From Nymphaea colorata (Eukaryota > Streptophyta > Magnoliopsida > Nymphaeales > Nymphaeaceae): 64,000 nucleotides of DNA. The notes under the pieces are model-generated. The model was not told the origin of the DNA, searched no databases, and saw only the letters and a list, made by a program, of their open reading frames with translations. The stretch lies in NCBI RefSeq assembly GCF_008831285.2, contig NC_045150.1, positions 10,368,001-10,432,000 on the forward strand. The letters are read 5' to 3'. The translations under genes and the position numbers were made by a program. This document shows, in pieces, positions 37,310-49,119 of the stretch; the stretch's first letter is position 1, and every line of letters starts with the position of its first letter.

Positions 37310-39270
37310 TCCCAAACATTTTTATTAACAATATATAACAGACAACAAAATACAAGATACCTGAGCTAGAACAAACAAAAAAAGAAGAGAGACATAAACC
37401 TCAAATACAAAGATAGAAACTACAACTAACCGAAAAGAAGATAGGCATAAAACCAACCTCACTGTACAAAAGGATTACAGCCTCATTGCAATCGATTGTT
37501 GACTGCAAATACAAAAGCTACAAAAAGCCATTTTCTGCACACCATTTCACCACACACAGATCGACCACAAAACCATGTAGTAAGGAGGAAAGATCACCTC
37601 TTGATGTTTCCACTTTATACCAGCTATCATATTCTTTAAATCATTGCAGACTCTCGATTCAAGACCAGTCAGAATCAAATTGGCATGATGCATGATAGAA
37701 TTTATTTGTTTCCTTATGTTCCAAAAGAGTACATGTAAGCATAAACATAGCGTATTGTAACCCATTTATTTGAAAGACCATTTGAATCACCATGAGATAA
37801 CTTCTTGAATAGAGTTATGCACTTCTAGCCATGTCCCTTCCCCACTCATATTTTGGAAAAAATATGATACTTATATTTTTAAAAAAATTTAATTTGGGCT
37901 ATGTAAAAATTTTGAAAAATATTGTTCAGTACTTTTATATTTTTTGCTAATACTATAATACCCTTCCTAAAAAAATTGCTGGCCTTGCTCTTGTATCTAG
38001 GGTCTTCTGTTTTTTATTTCAAGTCCATTTCATCTCAAGTCAATGAAATAATGAGTACCCCAATCCTCACACCAAATTTTCACCTTTACAGTAACCTAAA
38101 CATCGCTAAATTATGTAACAAACCTCTTCTCATCCCCAAAAGGCAGCTTTTCCATATCCAAGAGAAATAAGCATTACTTTACAGTGTTCACAAGCTCCCA
38201 TTCAAGTATTGGTGTGTGACCAAAAGAGTACATAAGGAGTTGGTGACGTCAAGACGGCCAAGACCACCATCTTGTATCAGAGCAAGCGGACTTCCAACTA
38301 AGTAAGTGACGTGTCCTAATATGATGAGAATCCCCCCAAAATAAAATGACAATTTCTTGTCTACAAAGTTCAGTACAATAAGTGGAAGTCTAAATGCTCT
38401 CACCCAATAACCCAGCATTTGCTGCAGAACATGCTTCTCATATAAGTAAGTGGATGGTCCACACTTCTACAAAGCTTCTCACATAAGTCAGGGGTGAGAG
38501 TACCAACAAATAATGGAACCCAAATAAGGGGAAGTTTAGACAATTGTCAATGAAATCGGTTTGCAATGACCATTGTGTTGTCAAGAACATAAAAGTGAAT
38601 AAAAAAATGAAATGAATTTATAGTCAAACCTGCTTTGGAAGTGAAATCAGGTAAAACTTGGTTTAAACAAGAAGTGGATTTTCACAACAGCCCCAAAAAA
38701 TAAAAGGATGTCATTTGCAGAGAAGAAGCACCCCATGTAAGAAGTAATTGAGAAAGTCATTTAGGGGCTTCCTACCTTGTAAAACTCGCCATTGGAGGTT
38801 TTTAGATAAAACTTCCACAACACAACAATAGTAAACAAAAGTGGAGAGAGAGGGTGCATTTGTCATCGGCCTCCATGGCAACAAAAAGTGGTTCCCTCCC
38901 TTCTTAAAGGTGACAACTAAGGAAGCAGTAGAGACATAAGTAATAATTTTCCTCACCCAATCTTCACAGGATCCCAAAAAGGAAAGACCAAAGTGGAGGA
39001 AAGAGACCATCACACTTTGCCATAAGCTTTTGGAATATCTAATTTGAGGAGAAAAAATGTTCTATATGCCTTTATCCAACCTGTTGACCACTTCAAGTGC
39101 AAGGTGCATGGTTGGTGAATAAATCTGCTGGAGAGATCAGATGCCCTTGTTCTGAGCCAATAATTGTGCTAAAATAATCTTCATTCTCTCAGCCGTCAAC
39201 TTAGCAACTAGTTTATAGATCAAATTGCATAATGATGTAGGTAAAGACTTTTATATCCATAATGACATGA
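37310..39270 (-). pseudogene. LINE (non-LTR retrotransposon) relic, 3' half
   Basis: Minus-strand translations in several frames match successive parts of a plant L1-type reverse transcriptase. Near 39250-39150 lies SLCNLIYKLVAKLTAERMK, the RPISLCN-type motif. At about 39010-38720 come WVRKIITYVSTASLVV and VVEVLSKNLQWRVLQG, from the palm/thumb side of the active site. Near 38280-38240 is ALIQDGGLGRLDV, the GGLG motif after the polymerase. The tail ORF 37765-37547 reads LFWNIRKQINSIMHHANLIL. The likely 3' end is near 37310, in AATAAAAATGTTTGGG. The frames are broken by stops and shifts, and the endonuclease part is not seen. A family-M-like stretch (37890-37990) may be an insertion. It is an inactive 5'-truncated copy. 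Confidence 0.75.
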
Positions 39271-39689
39271 AATTAAAAATCAATATCATATGTATTGCAT
39301 TTACCTACCTTACGAGCTTGTTTGTGATGAAGAAATTTCTCACCACTAGTGCTGCATATTTTGCATCCCAAAATTCTTTTGGTTCACCAATGGGAATTTG
39401 TTCGGCAAAGTGGAAAAGTGTCCAAAGGTCATCAATATGAGGCTTAGTTTTTCTGGCGCGTTGTTCATTCTTGGTGCATTTCCACATTCATTTAACCATT
39501 ATTCTCCACTTAAATGCAGTGTGGGGCATGTTAAAGATTTTATATTGTTTTTAGAAATTTTAAATTTTATAAAGCAAAAAATGATGTAATATTCAATCCT
39601 TCAAATAAGAAAACTGTTTGTGAGACATTGGAAAAGGGAGTTCTATAATTTTTTTTATAAAGTGGTGGGAGATGTGTTTAGAAGAAATA

Positions 39690-39789
39690 NNNNNNNNNNN
39701 NNNNNNNNNNNNNNNNNNNNNNNNNNNNNNNNNNNNNNNNNNNNNNNNNNNNNNNNNNNNNNNNNNNNNNNNNNNNNNNNNNNNNNNNN
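39690..39789. other. Assembly gap (100 N)
   Basis: Exactly 100 undetermined bases, the usual placeholder for a gap of unknown size. It separates the sequence upstream of the LINE relic from the 5'-truncated copia element, so the missing 5' part of the latter may lie in the gap. Confidence 0.99.
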
Positions 39790-41727
39790 GACCCATTGTG
39801 TTTGATGAACATTGCTTTCCTTTCAATCAAGGCTGTGCTAGAGCATCACTATTTTATCTCCTTGCTCATGATATTGTGTCATTTTCTCCTACCGATACTC
39901 AAACTAAAACATCTGCTTCTTCTGTCGTGAGCCCTCATGATATTGCTCGACTTCATAACAGTGAACCTGAACCACATCCGATCAATTCTTATCCCAATCA
40001 TTAGCCATCACACTTTTAACCCCCTTCCCATCAGACCCGCCTACCCCAACCTCACCATCTCCTCCCTCATCTTCACCATTCCCTTGCTTGTCTTCTCCAA
40101 TACCACCTCCTCCTTTACCTGATCCTTCTACTAGAAGTTCTCATCCTAAGGTGGCACGTTCTCAACATGGTATTGTTAAACCCAATGCCAAATATCTCTT
40201 AAGTACCTATGTTCCCCCAAACCAAAACATTATACGATTGCTCTTAAGTACCCTAGTTGGAGAAAATCTATAACAGATGAAATGGAAGTTTTAATCACTA
40301 ATCAGACATGGTCTTTGGTTCCTAGAGACCCCTCAATGCACATTATTGGCTGTCAATGGATTTACAAAACAAAATTGAACAGTGCTAATCAGGTTGAGAA
40401 ACTTAAAGCGCGGTTGCTCGCACAGGGCTATACACAAGTTTAAGGCATCGATTTTCTTGAAACCTTCTCTCCAGTTCTTAAACCAGCAACTATTCGGATC
40501 ATTCTTTCCATTGCTCTCATGAACAGCTGGTATCTTAAACAATTGGATGTCAAGAATGCATTCTTGAATGATTATTTGGCTGAAACTATTTTTATTGAGC
40601 AGCCTCCTGGTTTCAAAGATACACACTTTCCTCGTCATGTTTGCAAGTTGAATCGGGCACTATATGGCCTTAAACAGGCCCAAGAGCTTGGTATGATCGT
40701 TTTTCTTAGTTTTTATTTTCTCACAATTTTCAAGCTAGCTCCGCTGATCCCTCGCTGTTTGTTTGCCTCCAAGATTCAACAGTGGCTATACTTTATTATA
40801 TGTGGATGATATTATTCTTACTGACAGCTGTCCATTTTTTCTTCCCTCCTTCCAAGAGCATCGCATAACTTTGCTATGAACGATCTTGGAGAATTACATT
40901 ATTTTTTAGGCATTCAAGTTCAACACAATGCCTCCTCTCTGTTTTTCAACCAACATCGCTATGCTGCGGAGGTTATCACACGAGTACAAATGCAATCCTG
41001 TAGGGCAACTGCTACACCAATGGTCGCTAAAGCCTCTACCAACACCGATCATGAAGAGCATATCCAAATCCTACATTATATTGCAGTCTTATTGGTTCTT
41101 TGCAATATCTTACATTTACGTGACCCGACATCACTTATGCTATCAATTATGTGTCTCAGTTTATGCATGTCCCCTCCATACGACACTTTCAGTTGCTTAA
41201 AAGAATTCTTCGATACATTCAGGGCAGTCTATCTATTGGGATGCAATTTTTTAAGCCAAAAACATTGTCTATTCGTGCATATTCAAAAGCCGATTGGGCA
41301 GGTTGCCCCTCAACTCGTCGGTCTACAATAGGCTATTGCACCTTTTTAGGATCCAATTGCATATCTTGGGCTTCTAAGAAACTGAATACCGTGCTCTTTC
41401 CGCAGCTGCCACAGAAATCACTTGGATCACTTTCATAATTAGGGAACTTGGTCTTTTTCTTTCTTATCAACCATTGCCGTAATGTGACAATCTTTCTGCT
41501 CTACAATCCACCATCAAAGCAGTCAATCACTCCCGGATGAAGCATATTGAGCTTGATTTTCATTTTGTACGAGAAAAGGTAGCTCTTGGCTCTTTAGTCA
41601 CTCAATACATATCGACCACTCATCAGCTTGCAGATTTGTTCACAAAGCCATTGCCTCATTCCTGCTTAACATCATTGGGTTACAATCTCGGCCTTCGACA
41701 AGATCCTTGCTCGAGATTGATGGGGCA
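39790..41727 (+). pseudogene. Ty1/copia retrotransposon polyprotein (end of integrase, RT, RNase H), broken
   Basis: Starts within the integrase C-terminus (VFDEHCFPFNQ), followed by a Pro/Ser-rich linker. The reverse transcriptase has WIYKTKL, KARLLAQGYTQV, an in-frame TAA at 40441, then FLETFSPV, LDVKNAFLND, QPPGFKD and LYGLKQA. The catalytic YVDD box is at 40799-40810 in a different frame. DLGELHYFLGIQV (about 40880) and the RNase H domain SKADWAGCPSTRRSTIGYC, HIELDFHFVREK and ADLFTKPL follow. At least two frameshifts and several stops make it non-functional. Gag, protease and most of integrase are absent (assembly gap just upstream). A purine-rich tract GAGATTGATGGGGCA ends at 41727, directly before the 3' LTR. 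Confidence 0.93.
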
Positions 41728-42270
41728 TGTTAACGTATCATCTTAAGGTTTATACATTCAAAGGCTGGAGAAGATCATGCTGAATTAATTTAGCACAATC
41801 TTCGTAAAAAGGAAATCATACCTGCTGCTAACAACTGCTCAACGGCTGGAGAAGATCATGAAGGAGATCATGATGAATTAATTCAGCACAATCTCATCAA
41901 AAAGGGAACAAGACCCGCTGCCAACAGCTGCTCAATGGCTGGAGAAGATCATGATCATGATCTTAACAAGAAAGAAACCGGGTATCTCAGGGAAGGAAAT
42001 TTAAGCAACGAAATTGGTACAACATTCTCATTAAAGATAAGAGCAATCGTTACAGAGAATCAAAGTTTAAGGAAAGATTGTTTAAAAATTCAAACAACTC
42101 TGCAACAGTCCCTCCCAAAATCGTGTATATATATCATCATCAAGGGAACCTCACATCATATTCCTGGTGTGAGAGATAGTGGACGTAGGATTTTTATCTG
42201 AACCACTTTAAAATTTCCTATCTTGCATATTTTCTTTCACCTTCACCTACTCTGCACTGTGGGGTTAGCA
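41728..42270 (+). mobile_element. 3' LTR of the copia element
   Basis: Begins TGTTAACG immediately after the polypurine tract and probably ends TTAGCA at 42270, giving near-palindromic TG...CA ends and about 543 bp. A TATA-like GTGTATATATAT lies at about 42123. The 5' half contains an imperfect tandem repeat: GGCTGGAGAAGATCATG at 41763, 41844 and 41937, each with GAATTAATT(T/C)AGCACAATC downstream in the first two. The 5' LTR is not in the window, so the right end and target duplication cannot be confirmed. Confidence 0.7.
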
Positions 42271-43120
42271 ACCACAATTTGATGAAGGCTAAAAATGGGT
42301 AGTACAGGCAATGTGAGATGAACACAATAATCTAAAGAATAAAAAATAAAAAAAAAATATTAGCAAAATGTGGAATATACAGTCTGACCACATAGTCAAT
42401 CAATATAATCAGCAGCCAAAGTTGAAAACTTGGAGTTGATCTAGTGATTATACGCATCCCTTTATATGATTTGCTGCTCCCGTCATGTGGTACATAAAAT
42501 TTTCTTCAATGAATCTTAAAACAGGTAACGCATGTTTTCATACTTAAACATACTATTGGTGATTTAATGCACATAGCTAATTTTTTTTTTTTCAGTTGTG
42601 AAAAGCAAAGGGTCGGTTCCAAGTCAGATAAACACCTAATTCCAACATATGGTCCACGTTTGTGCAAAGTTTTGGAATGGAAGCAAACTGTTCAATGTAT
42701 TATAAAAAACACTGTAATATTGTGATGTATGAGTCTGAAAATGGGTACTACAGGCGCGGCCCAGTCTCTGTGTCTCTCTTCCGCCTATCCCTCTCTCTGT
42801 CTCTCTTCTGCCTAGCAGCATCGACGCCGGAGAAACCCCTTCCAGTTATGGTGGAAATGTGTACGATGATCTTATGACTTGAAATGGCTCGAAATGTCAA
42901 TCTTTTCCTCTAAGAGAACACCATCGCTGTGCTCGGTGTCTTGGCAAACGGCGTTACCCCTCATGTTTGTTCTGTTCTATTTGATGATTGAAGTTTTGTT
43001 TTTTGGGCGGTTAAGTTCATAATTCACCTATTTGAAATTTACATTTGTTTTGGTTGTTTTGAATGATACATGATTAAACCTATCTTCTTGTCACCTGGAC
43101 ACTTGAATTGGATCAAATGA
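42271..43120. other. Intergenic sequence, nothing recognised
   Basis: Includes a (TC)-rich stretch at 42755-42815 (TGTCTCTCTTCCGCC repeated). No supported gene. Confidence 0.4.
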
Positions 43121-43242
43121 AAATTGTCATTTGCAGAAAGCTTGTAGACAGGAAGGTTTTAAGAAAAAAAATGGTTTCTCCTAAGTGAACATTAAAAAAA
43201 AAATTATTCAATTTTTAATATAAATATATTTTTAATAGTAAA

Positions 43243-43756
43243 ATTGCCGGTTGCCAAAATGAAGGTGAAGGCAGGGAGCAAATTGGAGACTGCAACAGCA
43301 AGCATCGCCGAAACCATGTTGACTGAGGTGATGTACAGATTCTGTTTCAGTGTTACCTTGCACAATTCCATCACATTTTAACAAATTCGTGTGATCAAAT
43401 GATATTTTAAAAAAATAAGGCGATGTACAGATTCTTGTCCCTAGTGTGGCTCACACAAAAAGGGAACAGCAGAAGGCCTGGCCAAGAACAACCCAGCTCA
43501 TCGTCGTCCTGCTGTTTCTGCATTAAATAATCACATTAACCGTTAAAGAAATTGTAGGGGTATAATTCATGAAGAGGATACTGTTAATTGAAATTAATAC
43601 TGCTCAAAATTTCGATATATTCTAGAAGCTATTAATATTTTGATGATTGAAAGAGAATATTTAAATCCTAAAAGGTGATCGGGTTAATTTATATACATAC
43701 CTCTCCAAGAAAAACACAAGAGGGCAGAGGAGGGTGGCCCCGAAAATGTGACACCA
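43243..43756 (-). pseudogene. WAT1-related (UMAMIT) transporter pseudogene, two exon fragments
   Basis: On the minus strand 43756-43701 encodes CHIFGATLLCPLVFFLER, the end of the first exon of WAT1-related EamA-family membrane transporters, followed by a GT donor (43700-43699). After a 182-183-bp intron ending in TTTAATGCAG the next exon (43517 down) begins NSRTTMSWVVLGQAF. It later reads NLYITSVNMVSAMLAVAVSN and LLPAFTFILAT, the typical second and third membrane segments. A stop and a frameshift lie near 43465, and a 78-bp insertion between direct copies of GATGTACAGATTCT splits the exon (43331-43434). The 5' part of exon 1 and all later exons are missing; intact proteins have about 350-400 residues and ten membrane helices. 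Family members move amino acids or auxin across plasma or vacuolar membranes. Confidence 0.8.
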
Positions 43757-43904
43757 GTGGTTGGCAGCATTTGGGCACCGCCATGATTAAAAGAGAACAC
43801 ATAATTCTCTAATCAATCACCATCCAGTAGCCAGCTAGTTGCTGGTTCGATCCACTGCTGCAGTACGAACATATTCTTGAGGCTCCATCGCAGCCCTAAA
43901 CCAT

Positions 43905-44250
43905 CAACTCCATGTGCTGCAAAAGGAGGGACACCAATATACAAGCTGAAACATAGTGAGAGCATCATCCGAGATAGTACTGAAAGCAAGTGCATCATTT
44001 ACTACAGAGATCAGAGAATGATGGATCCAGGAGTGGAGCCAAGGGGGGCTGCATGGCCCTAGCCTATATAAAAATTTTGAAAAATGATATTTCGGCACCT
44101 GTCAAAATTTAGAAACCTAATTCAGCCCTCATGAAAATTTTCTGGCTCTGCCTCTAAAATAAAAGGTTGCCTATTTATCTTTGAGGACTTGCTGTTTACA
44201 TGATTCTGATCACATGAGTACTTTTAGTTGCATTTTTTTTCAGATTCAGG
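43905..44250. repeat. Segmental duplication Q, copy 1
   Basis: GTGCTGCAAAAGGAGGGACACC through GAGGACTTGCTGTTTACATG and TTTTAGTTGCATTTTTTTT matches 46700-47110 and, in its left part, 49885-50060. All copies include a family-M MITE at the same place, so they arose by duplication after the MITE inserted. Confidence 0.75.
44028..44156 (+). mobile_element. Family M MITE, internally deleted copy
   Basis: CAGGAGTGGAGCCAAGG ... TTTTCTGGCTCTGCCTCTA. It lacks about 60 bp of the 192-bp form between CCCTAGCC and TATATAAAAATTTTG. Confidence 0.7.
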
Positions 44251-44820
44251 CTTGTGCGTGGCACTTAAAGGTCTCCAACACTTGGAGAGGGCACAAAGGA
44301 GATCCACTACGGTCATCAGATGGACCGTTTCCAGATTGCTGGAACGGTGCTAGGGTGGAAATATTTCCTACAGCAAAAGAATAAGACCTTGCCATGTTAG
44401 TCATTTAGTGGGCACCTTCAGTTTAATTTTTTAAATTTTAGATATGAACAAACACAGAAATAGAATGCATAAAATTGACGAAATATTTAGAGTAAGGCTT
44501 GATATGGTGGACTAGTGTTCACACTTGGGTCATTGTCATACCATCAGTCAATTTGTGTTTTTGTAGTGGTATATTTGTCATTTTGCCTGGTATGTTAAAT
44601 TGTTATTCAGGTACCAGCAGTTAATTAGGAGTAACATACATTGGGAACTAGGAGGTGGGATTGAACTGGCTTGAGAAAGAAATTGAAGAAACAGGCTAGA
44701 AGTGGAGCATGCAGCCAGGGGTGGATGTATATAGGCCTGCAGCACCATTGTGGTTGATGAGCATCGAATTTCTGTAAGCGATGATTGTGGCTATTTTATA
44801 TGAAAGATTTCTTCGATCAG

Positions 44821-44997
44821 TAGCATGCCGCTTGGGATGGTGATATATGAAGATGTAACTTACATTATCATTCTCTGCATGGCAACCCTGAATCAAATTT
44901 TCTGCATAATCTCAATGAAAATTACTTCAGCGACGTTTGTTTGTGCAATGGCCAACCTGCTACCTGCCTTCACCTTCATGCTTGTAGTCATGTTTTG
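44821..44997 (+). pseudogene. WAT1-related transporter, second-exon fragment (plus strand)
   Basis: After the acceptor-like GATCAG the frame reads MPLGMVIYEDVTYIIIL, then MATLNQIFCIISMKITSATF and VCAMANLLPAFTFMLVVMF. It ends at a GT donor (GGTAGC, 44998). This corresponds to exon 2 of WAT1-related transporters (usual form TLNQNxYxxGLKYTSATFASAM, then NLLPAFTF). The frame is open across the exon. The matching first exon is not found upstream on this strand, and the nearby WAT1 pieces lie on the opposite strand, so this is a displaced exon or the remnant of a convergent copy. Confidence 0.8.
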
Positions 44998-44999
44998 GT

Positions 45000-46474
45000 A
45001 GCTTTTCACTTAATTTTCTTATCTTTACCATCTTGTTCTTCTTTCTTTCTTTCATTCATGCCAATAAAGTTCTCTCTTGAATTCAATTAATTAATTGGAT
45101 AACTGCATATAATCCTAGAACACAGTTTCTTTTAAGTGTATGGATATATACTTTTTTTTGCCAATTCGCAACCCGTTCAGCCGAGCCGCTGGAATGAACG
45201 GTTCATTAGTCCATCCTCCATAAAATTTGGAACAAATAAAAGAGCGTAGATTGAATGCACGGTTGCGACAAAGCATAAAATTAGGATTATGTTTTTCCGT
45301 TCAATATATATGAAGGCCCCCTAATTATGCGGGAGTCGCTGGCTCTCATTTGATGATTGTGACTGTAAATTGGCGACCCAATGCAGACTGGTTCATTGAT
45401 ACTTTATGAAAAAGAGTCAAATTGAGCACTTCAGATTCATTTTAAGCCTGTAATGCATACTTTCTTCAAATGAGCATATGTGGTTAACAACCCACTGCTT
45501 AAAGAAGACCCGAATCCGACCCCACCCTCCCCCCTTCCCCTCCTCATTTTCCTTCCCTCTGAGGTTTTATTCTGAGTCATGACCTAAGTGTGTATGGTAC
45601 ACCCTTCAATTTGAGTGTCATGATTACACCTGTAACAGTTTAGGAGAATAGTACCACAGGAATCAAAATGCGCTTACCTTATATATGTTTGTCTGTCTGA
45701 CTAGCTGTGCTATGCCCTTTGAGGCAGCTTGTAATGTGTACTTTCTTGAGATAAATATTAATGAAAACTGAGGCTGCCTTGAAAATGATTATGATCTCTA
45801 GCAGCGCTGTAAAAAGCGGCTTGAATCGATCGATTTGTATCAAATTAATAGTAGTCCAAACTGATTCGGTACGTTGGCCAATAGAGAGATGCCATGTATG
45901 TGTCACATAGTATTATTCATCTTTTATTTTGGTGTCATTGATCCTACATGGTTGTAGCTCTAAATAACAGGACCAAATGCCCTAAAAGTTCTAAATAAGT
46001 TGAGGAAAGTCGATCAAGTTCTAATTAGTTGTGCTTCCTTTCTCTCTTCATTTTACAGTTTTTTATATGTTTTTAAAAAATGATTCCTGCTTGTTTGTCT
46101 TTGTCAAACACTCCCCATCAGGTATTAGCCCTTCCGTTTAAAACTTAAAAAAAATGATAAAATGACAATTCGGCTCTTTGAAAAACAATAAACAGTTTTA
46201 CAAGAGAAAAGTTAGACTCAGAAAACTCTACTTCAAACTCAAATTTTCACGTCATTCCTTAAGAATAAACCATGATCAAGATGTGATTGCTGTGTTTTGA
46301 AAACTAAAGCTTACCAAAAAAAACATGTTTATTGCTGAAAATATGTATTATATACCATATTTAATGGGAATGATACCACTCATCGATTCTAAGTAGATCA
46401 AATTGTGGAGATTAAGTTGAAAATATGGAAATAAAATATTTTTTCAAAAGACCGAAATACTTCTTCAAAGAAGC
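45000..46474. other. Intergenic sequence, nothing recognised
   Basis: Would hold the downstream exons if the plus-strand WAT1 fragment were a gene, but I could not recognise any. No repeats of note. Confidence 0.4.
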
Positions 46475-47110
46475 AAGTGTTCTTTAATTATTGAAAAACA
46501 AACGTACATATCTGATACACAGATGCATATAATTGGAAGCAGTCCTATATGATAACCACTGCTTCAATAATTTCTACGGATAAATCCATTGTAGCCCAAA
46601 TGGGTTTTCGAAAAAGTCACACTATCCTTGAGGAGGTTAGTGCGACCGATAGAGCAGGGGCTATGTAGATAGCAAGTCTTTATTTTGAGCTCCTATTGAA
46701 TCAACTCTTTGTGCTGCAAAAGGAGGGACACTAATATACAAGTTGAAACATAGCGAGAGCATCATCCGAGATAGTACTGAAAGCAAGTGCATGATTTCCT
46801 AGAGAGATCAGAGAAGGGTGGATCCAGGGGTGGAGCCAAGGGGGGCTCGCGTAGGCCCTAGCCCAACCTCAAATTTTTTTAAAAAATTTACATGTAATTT
46901 TTAGAAAATTTTGTTTGTCCTATATAAAAATTTTAAAAAATGTTATTTCGGCCCCTGTTAAAATTTAAAAATTTTAATTCGGCCCTCCTTATAAAAATTT
47001 TCTGGCTCCACCCTTGGAATTAAAGGTTGTTTATTTATGTTTGAGGACTTGCTGTTTACATGACTTTGATCACAAGAGTTTTTTAGTTGCATTTTTTTTG
47101 AAGGAAGCTG
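46475..47110. repeat. Segmental duplication Q, copy 2 (longest)
   Basis: AAGAAGCAAGTGTTCTTTAATTATTG ... TTCTACGGATAAATCCATTG ... CTTGAGGAGGTTAGTGCGA matches 49638-49885. The following part (46700-47110) matches copy 1. Confidence 0.8.
46825..47016 (+). mobile_element. Family M MITE, full-length copy (192 bp)
   Basis: CAGGGGTGGAGCC ... GGCTCCACCCTTG: 13-bp terminal inverted repeats with one or two mismatches and exactly the length of the copy at 21935. The adjacent 8-mers (GGTGGATC and GAATTAAA) do not match, so the original target duplication has decayed or been lost. Confidence 0.75.
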
Positions 47111-48740
47111 AAAAATTATTTCACATTTAATGGTTAGCTGATGATCATATATATTTCTCAGAATTGTAGGGGGACCATGCGTGATGGCGACATGTTATTT
47201 GGTCTTCTGCCATAGCTTCTTTGGTTTTAGTCTGGAGTCACATGGCTGGTTGCCCTGCAGACTTGACTCCTAAGAAAGGAAGGAAAGGGAGCCGTCATTG
47301 AAAAGTGGAGCATATGCGAGAATGCAATTACATTTCGCAACAAATTTTATCGTATAATGGAAAAAATTAATAGTTTATTTGATTTTGAATAGGTACATTT
47401 GCTTTGAATTGGTTTAAATTTTGATTTGGACATACATACATAGGAGCTTAAGTTTTCTTCCAATGGCTTGATTGATTGATGAAGTTTTTAGTTTTCTCAT
47501 CTTTCCAGTAAATTGGTAGCATAAAGTAGAGTAATTCAGTTTTTCTTTGTGAATCACCCACATGGATGCCAAGAAATTGTTTTGGATGACACCTTTATGT
47601 GGAGTTTTGGAGGCAAAATGCACCACTTAACAAAGATGATTTGTCGGTAACGATGTCAGCATAATATAATTAAATATTATAAGTATATAATTAACTAAAT
47701 ACAAGTCTTTTTTTCCAAATAAAATAAGCCCATTCAGCTGTAACTTCATTTACTATGGTAAACTTTGTTATCAGTGGTTACATGCAATAATAGAAGGATC
47801 AAGACGTTCAGATGTGTAAGAAAGAGAGAGAGAGATGACATTGTTGAAGCGCAATGTGAAATCATCAGCAAAGTTTCATTCAAATGAAAACATGAAGGTA
47901 TAAGAAATAGCAAGAACAAGTCATATTTGCCATATTTGATCTAGTCCCAGCATATTTTCAGGGCTTAAGCTGGTTATGAGAATTCCAAGCTCAGAAGCTT
48001 CCACAATTGGGTGGAGTTGTCTTGAAAGCTACTACTATTAACAGATTTGATTCTGTTATCGATTATTTCTTGATTTTTCAGTATTAAAAAAATTTATTGC
48101 AACATAATCCGATGTATGTTGTGATTTTTTAAGAGAATGAATGAAGCAGTCGAAGTTGATATGTTTCTTAAGAGAGCGAGCAATCAAAGTTGCAAAAAGT
48201 CAGCAGTCCTATAAGCATTTGGCATGAAGGTGTACCGGTCTCGCTAACCGATACGAAAGTCTGAGCCGGCCAATTGGTGTTGGGGCGATATCAGCCAATT
48301 TTGTGACATGTTTATTATGATGATCTTATACAATTTGATGGAGTCAGCTAATTGTGAAAAATGTCTGAGACATATGGAACCAAACAGCTAAGAACAGCTA
48401 ACATTAATTTTTTTTCTGTACCTGATTTTTTTGAAACAGTTTCATCGATCAATATCTGATTCTATATGAACGTCTCCACCTTGAATATTACTTCAAAGTT
48501 AGAACAGTAAAACAGGAACTACTCACTTCAAGTACGTCTATCGAGAAATTGATTTCTTCATCAATGCCCTGCTCATTGACCCCCTTAATCAGGGGATTAG
48601 TATTTTCCTTGTGTAGCATAAAAAAAATCATAATAATAAGAACAAAGGGCTGAAACAAAAAAAATGTATGAATCCAAAGGATATGTTGACGTACATGTTG
48701 CAATCAAATTGACTAGAGGTTTTCTCTTCTTCAAGCATAC
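47111..48740. other. Intergenic sequence, nothing firmly recognised
   Basis: A minus-strand stretch near 48590-48523 reads PLIKGVNEQGIDEEINFSID and ends in a GTGAGT donor-like site, but I cannot assign it. The rest shows no features. Confidence 0.35.
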
Positions 48741-48825
48741 CTCTCCAAAACCTTGGAGGCAGGAAGGTTTAACCATGAAGTTTTTAAGAAAAAAAGATGG
48801 TTTCTCCAAAGTGAACATTCACCTC
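48740..48825. repeat. Duplicated segment P, copy 2 (copy 1 at 43125-43200)
   Basis: GGCAGGAAGGTTTAACCATGAAGTTTTTAAG ... ATGGTTTCTCC(A/T)AAGTGAACATT matches 43143-43195. With the WAT1 exon and segment Q it shows that 43.1-44.25 kb and 48.7-50.06 kb are direct duplicates in the same order. Confidence 0.65.
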
Positions 48826-48852
48826 ATGAATATTTATAACTAAGGGTGGATC

Positions 48853-49019
48853 CAGGGGTGGAGCTAAGGGGGGCCAGCATGGGCCCTAGCCCTACCTCAA
48901 AAAATTTTTTTTTTTTAAATGTACATGTAAATTATAGAAAACTTCACCTGTCCTGCATAAAAATTTTGAAAAATGATATTTCAGCTCCTGTCAAAATTTA
49001 GAAACTTTAATTCGGCCTA
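48853..49019 (+). mobile_element. Family M MITE, 3'-truncated copy
   Basis: CAGGGGTGGAGCTAAGG ... TTTAATTCGGCC; the terminal 25 bp or so are missing. It lies where the WAT1 exon 2 would be expected in this duplicate. Confidence 0.65.
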
Positions 49020-49119
49020 TATTCTTAAGAGTTGATTAGATCATACCTATAAGCTAACAAAAAAAACTACATTAAAGTAATATGCTTTAAATGGTGATCG
49101 GGTTAATTCATATGCATAC

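Noticed and set aside
39593-40004. Frames running through the N block
   Set aside because: They translate undetermined bases; only the part after 39789 has copia integrase similarity.
44696-44896. Minus-strand 66-codon frame
   Set aside because: It is the antisense shadow of the plus-strand WAT1-related exon at 44821-44997.
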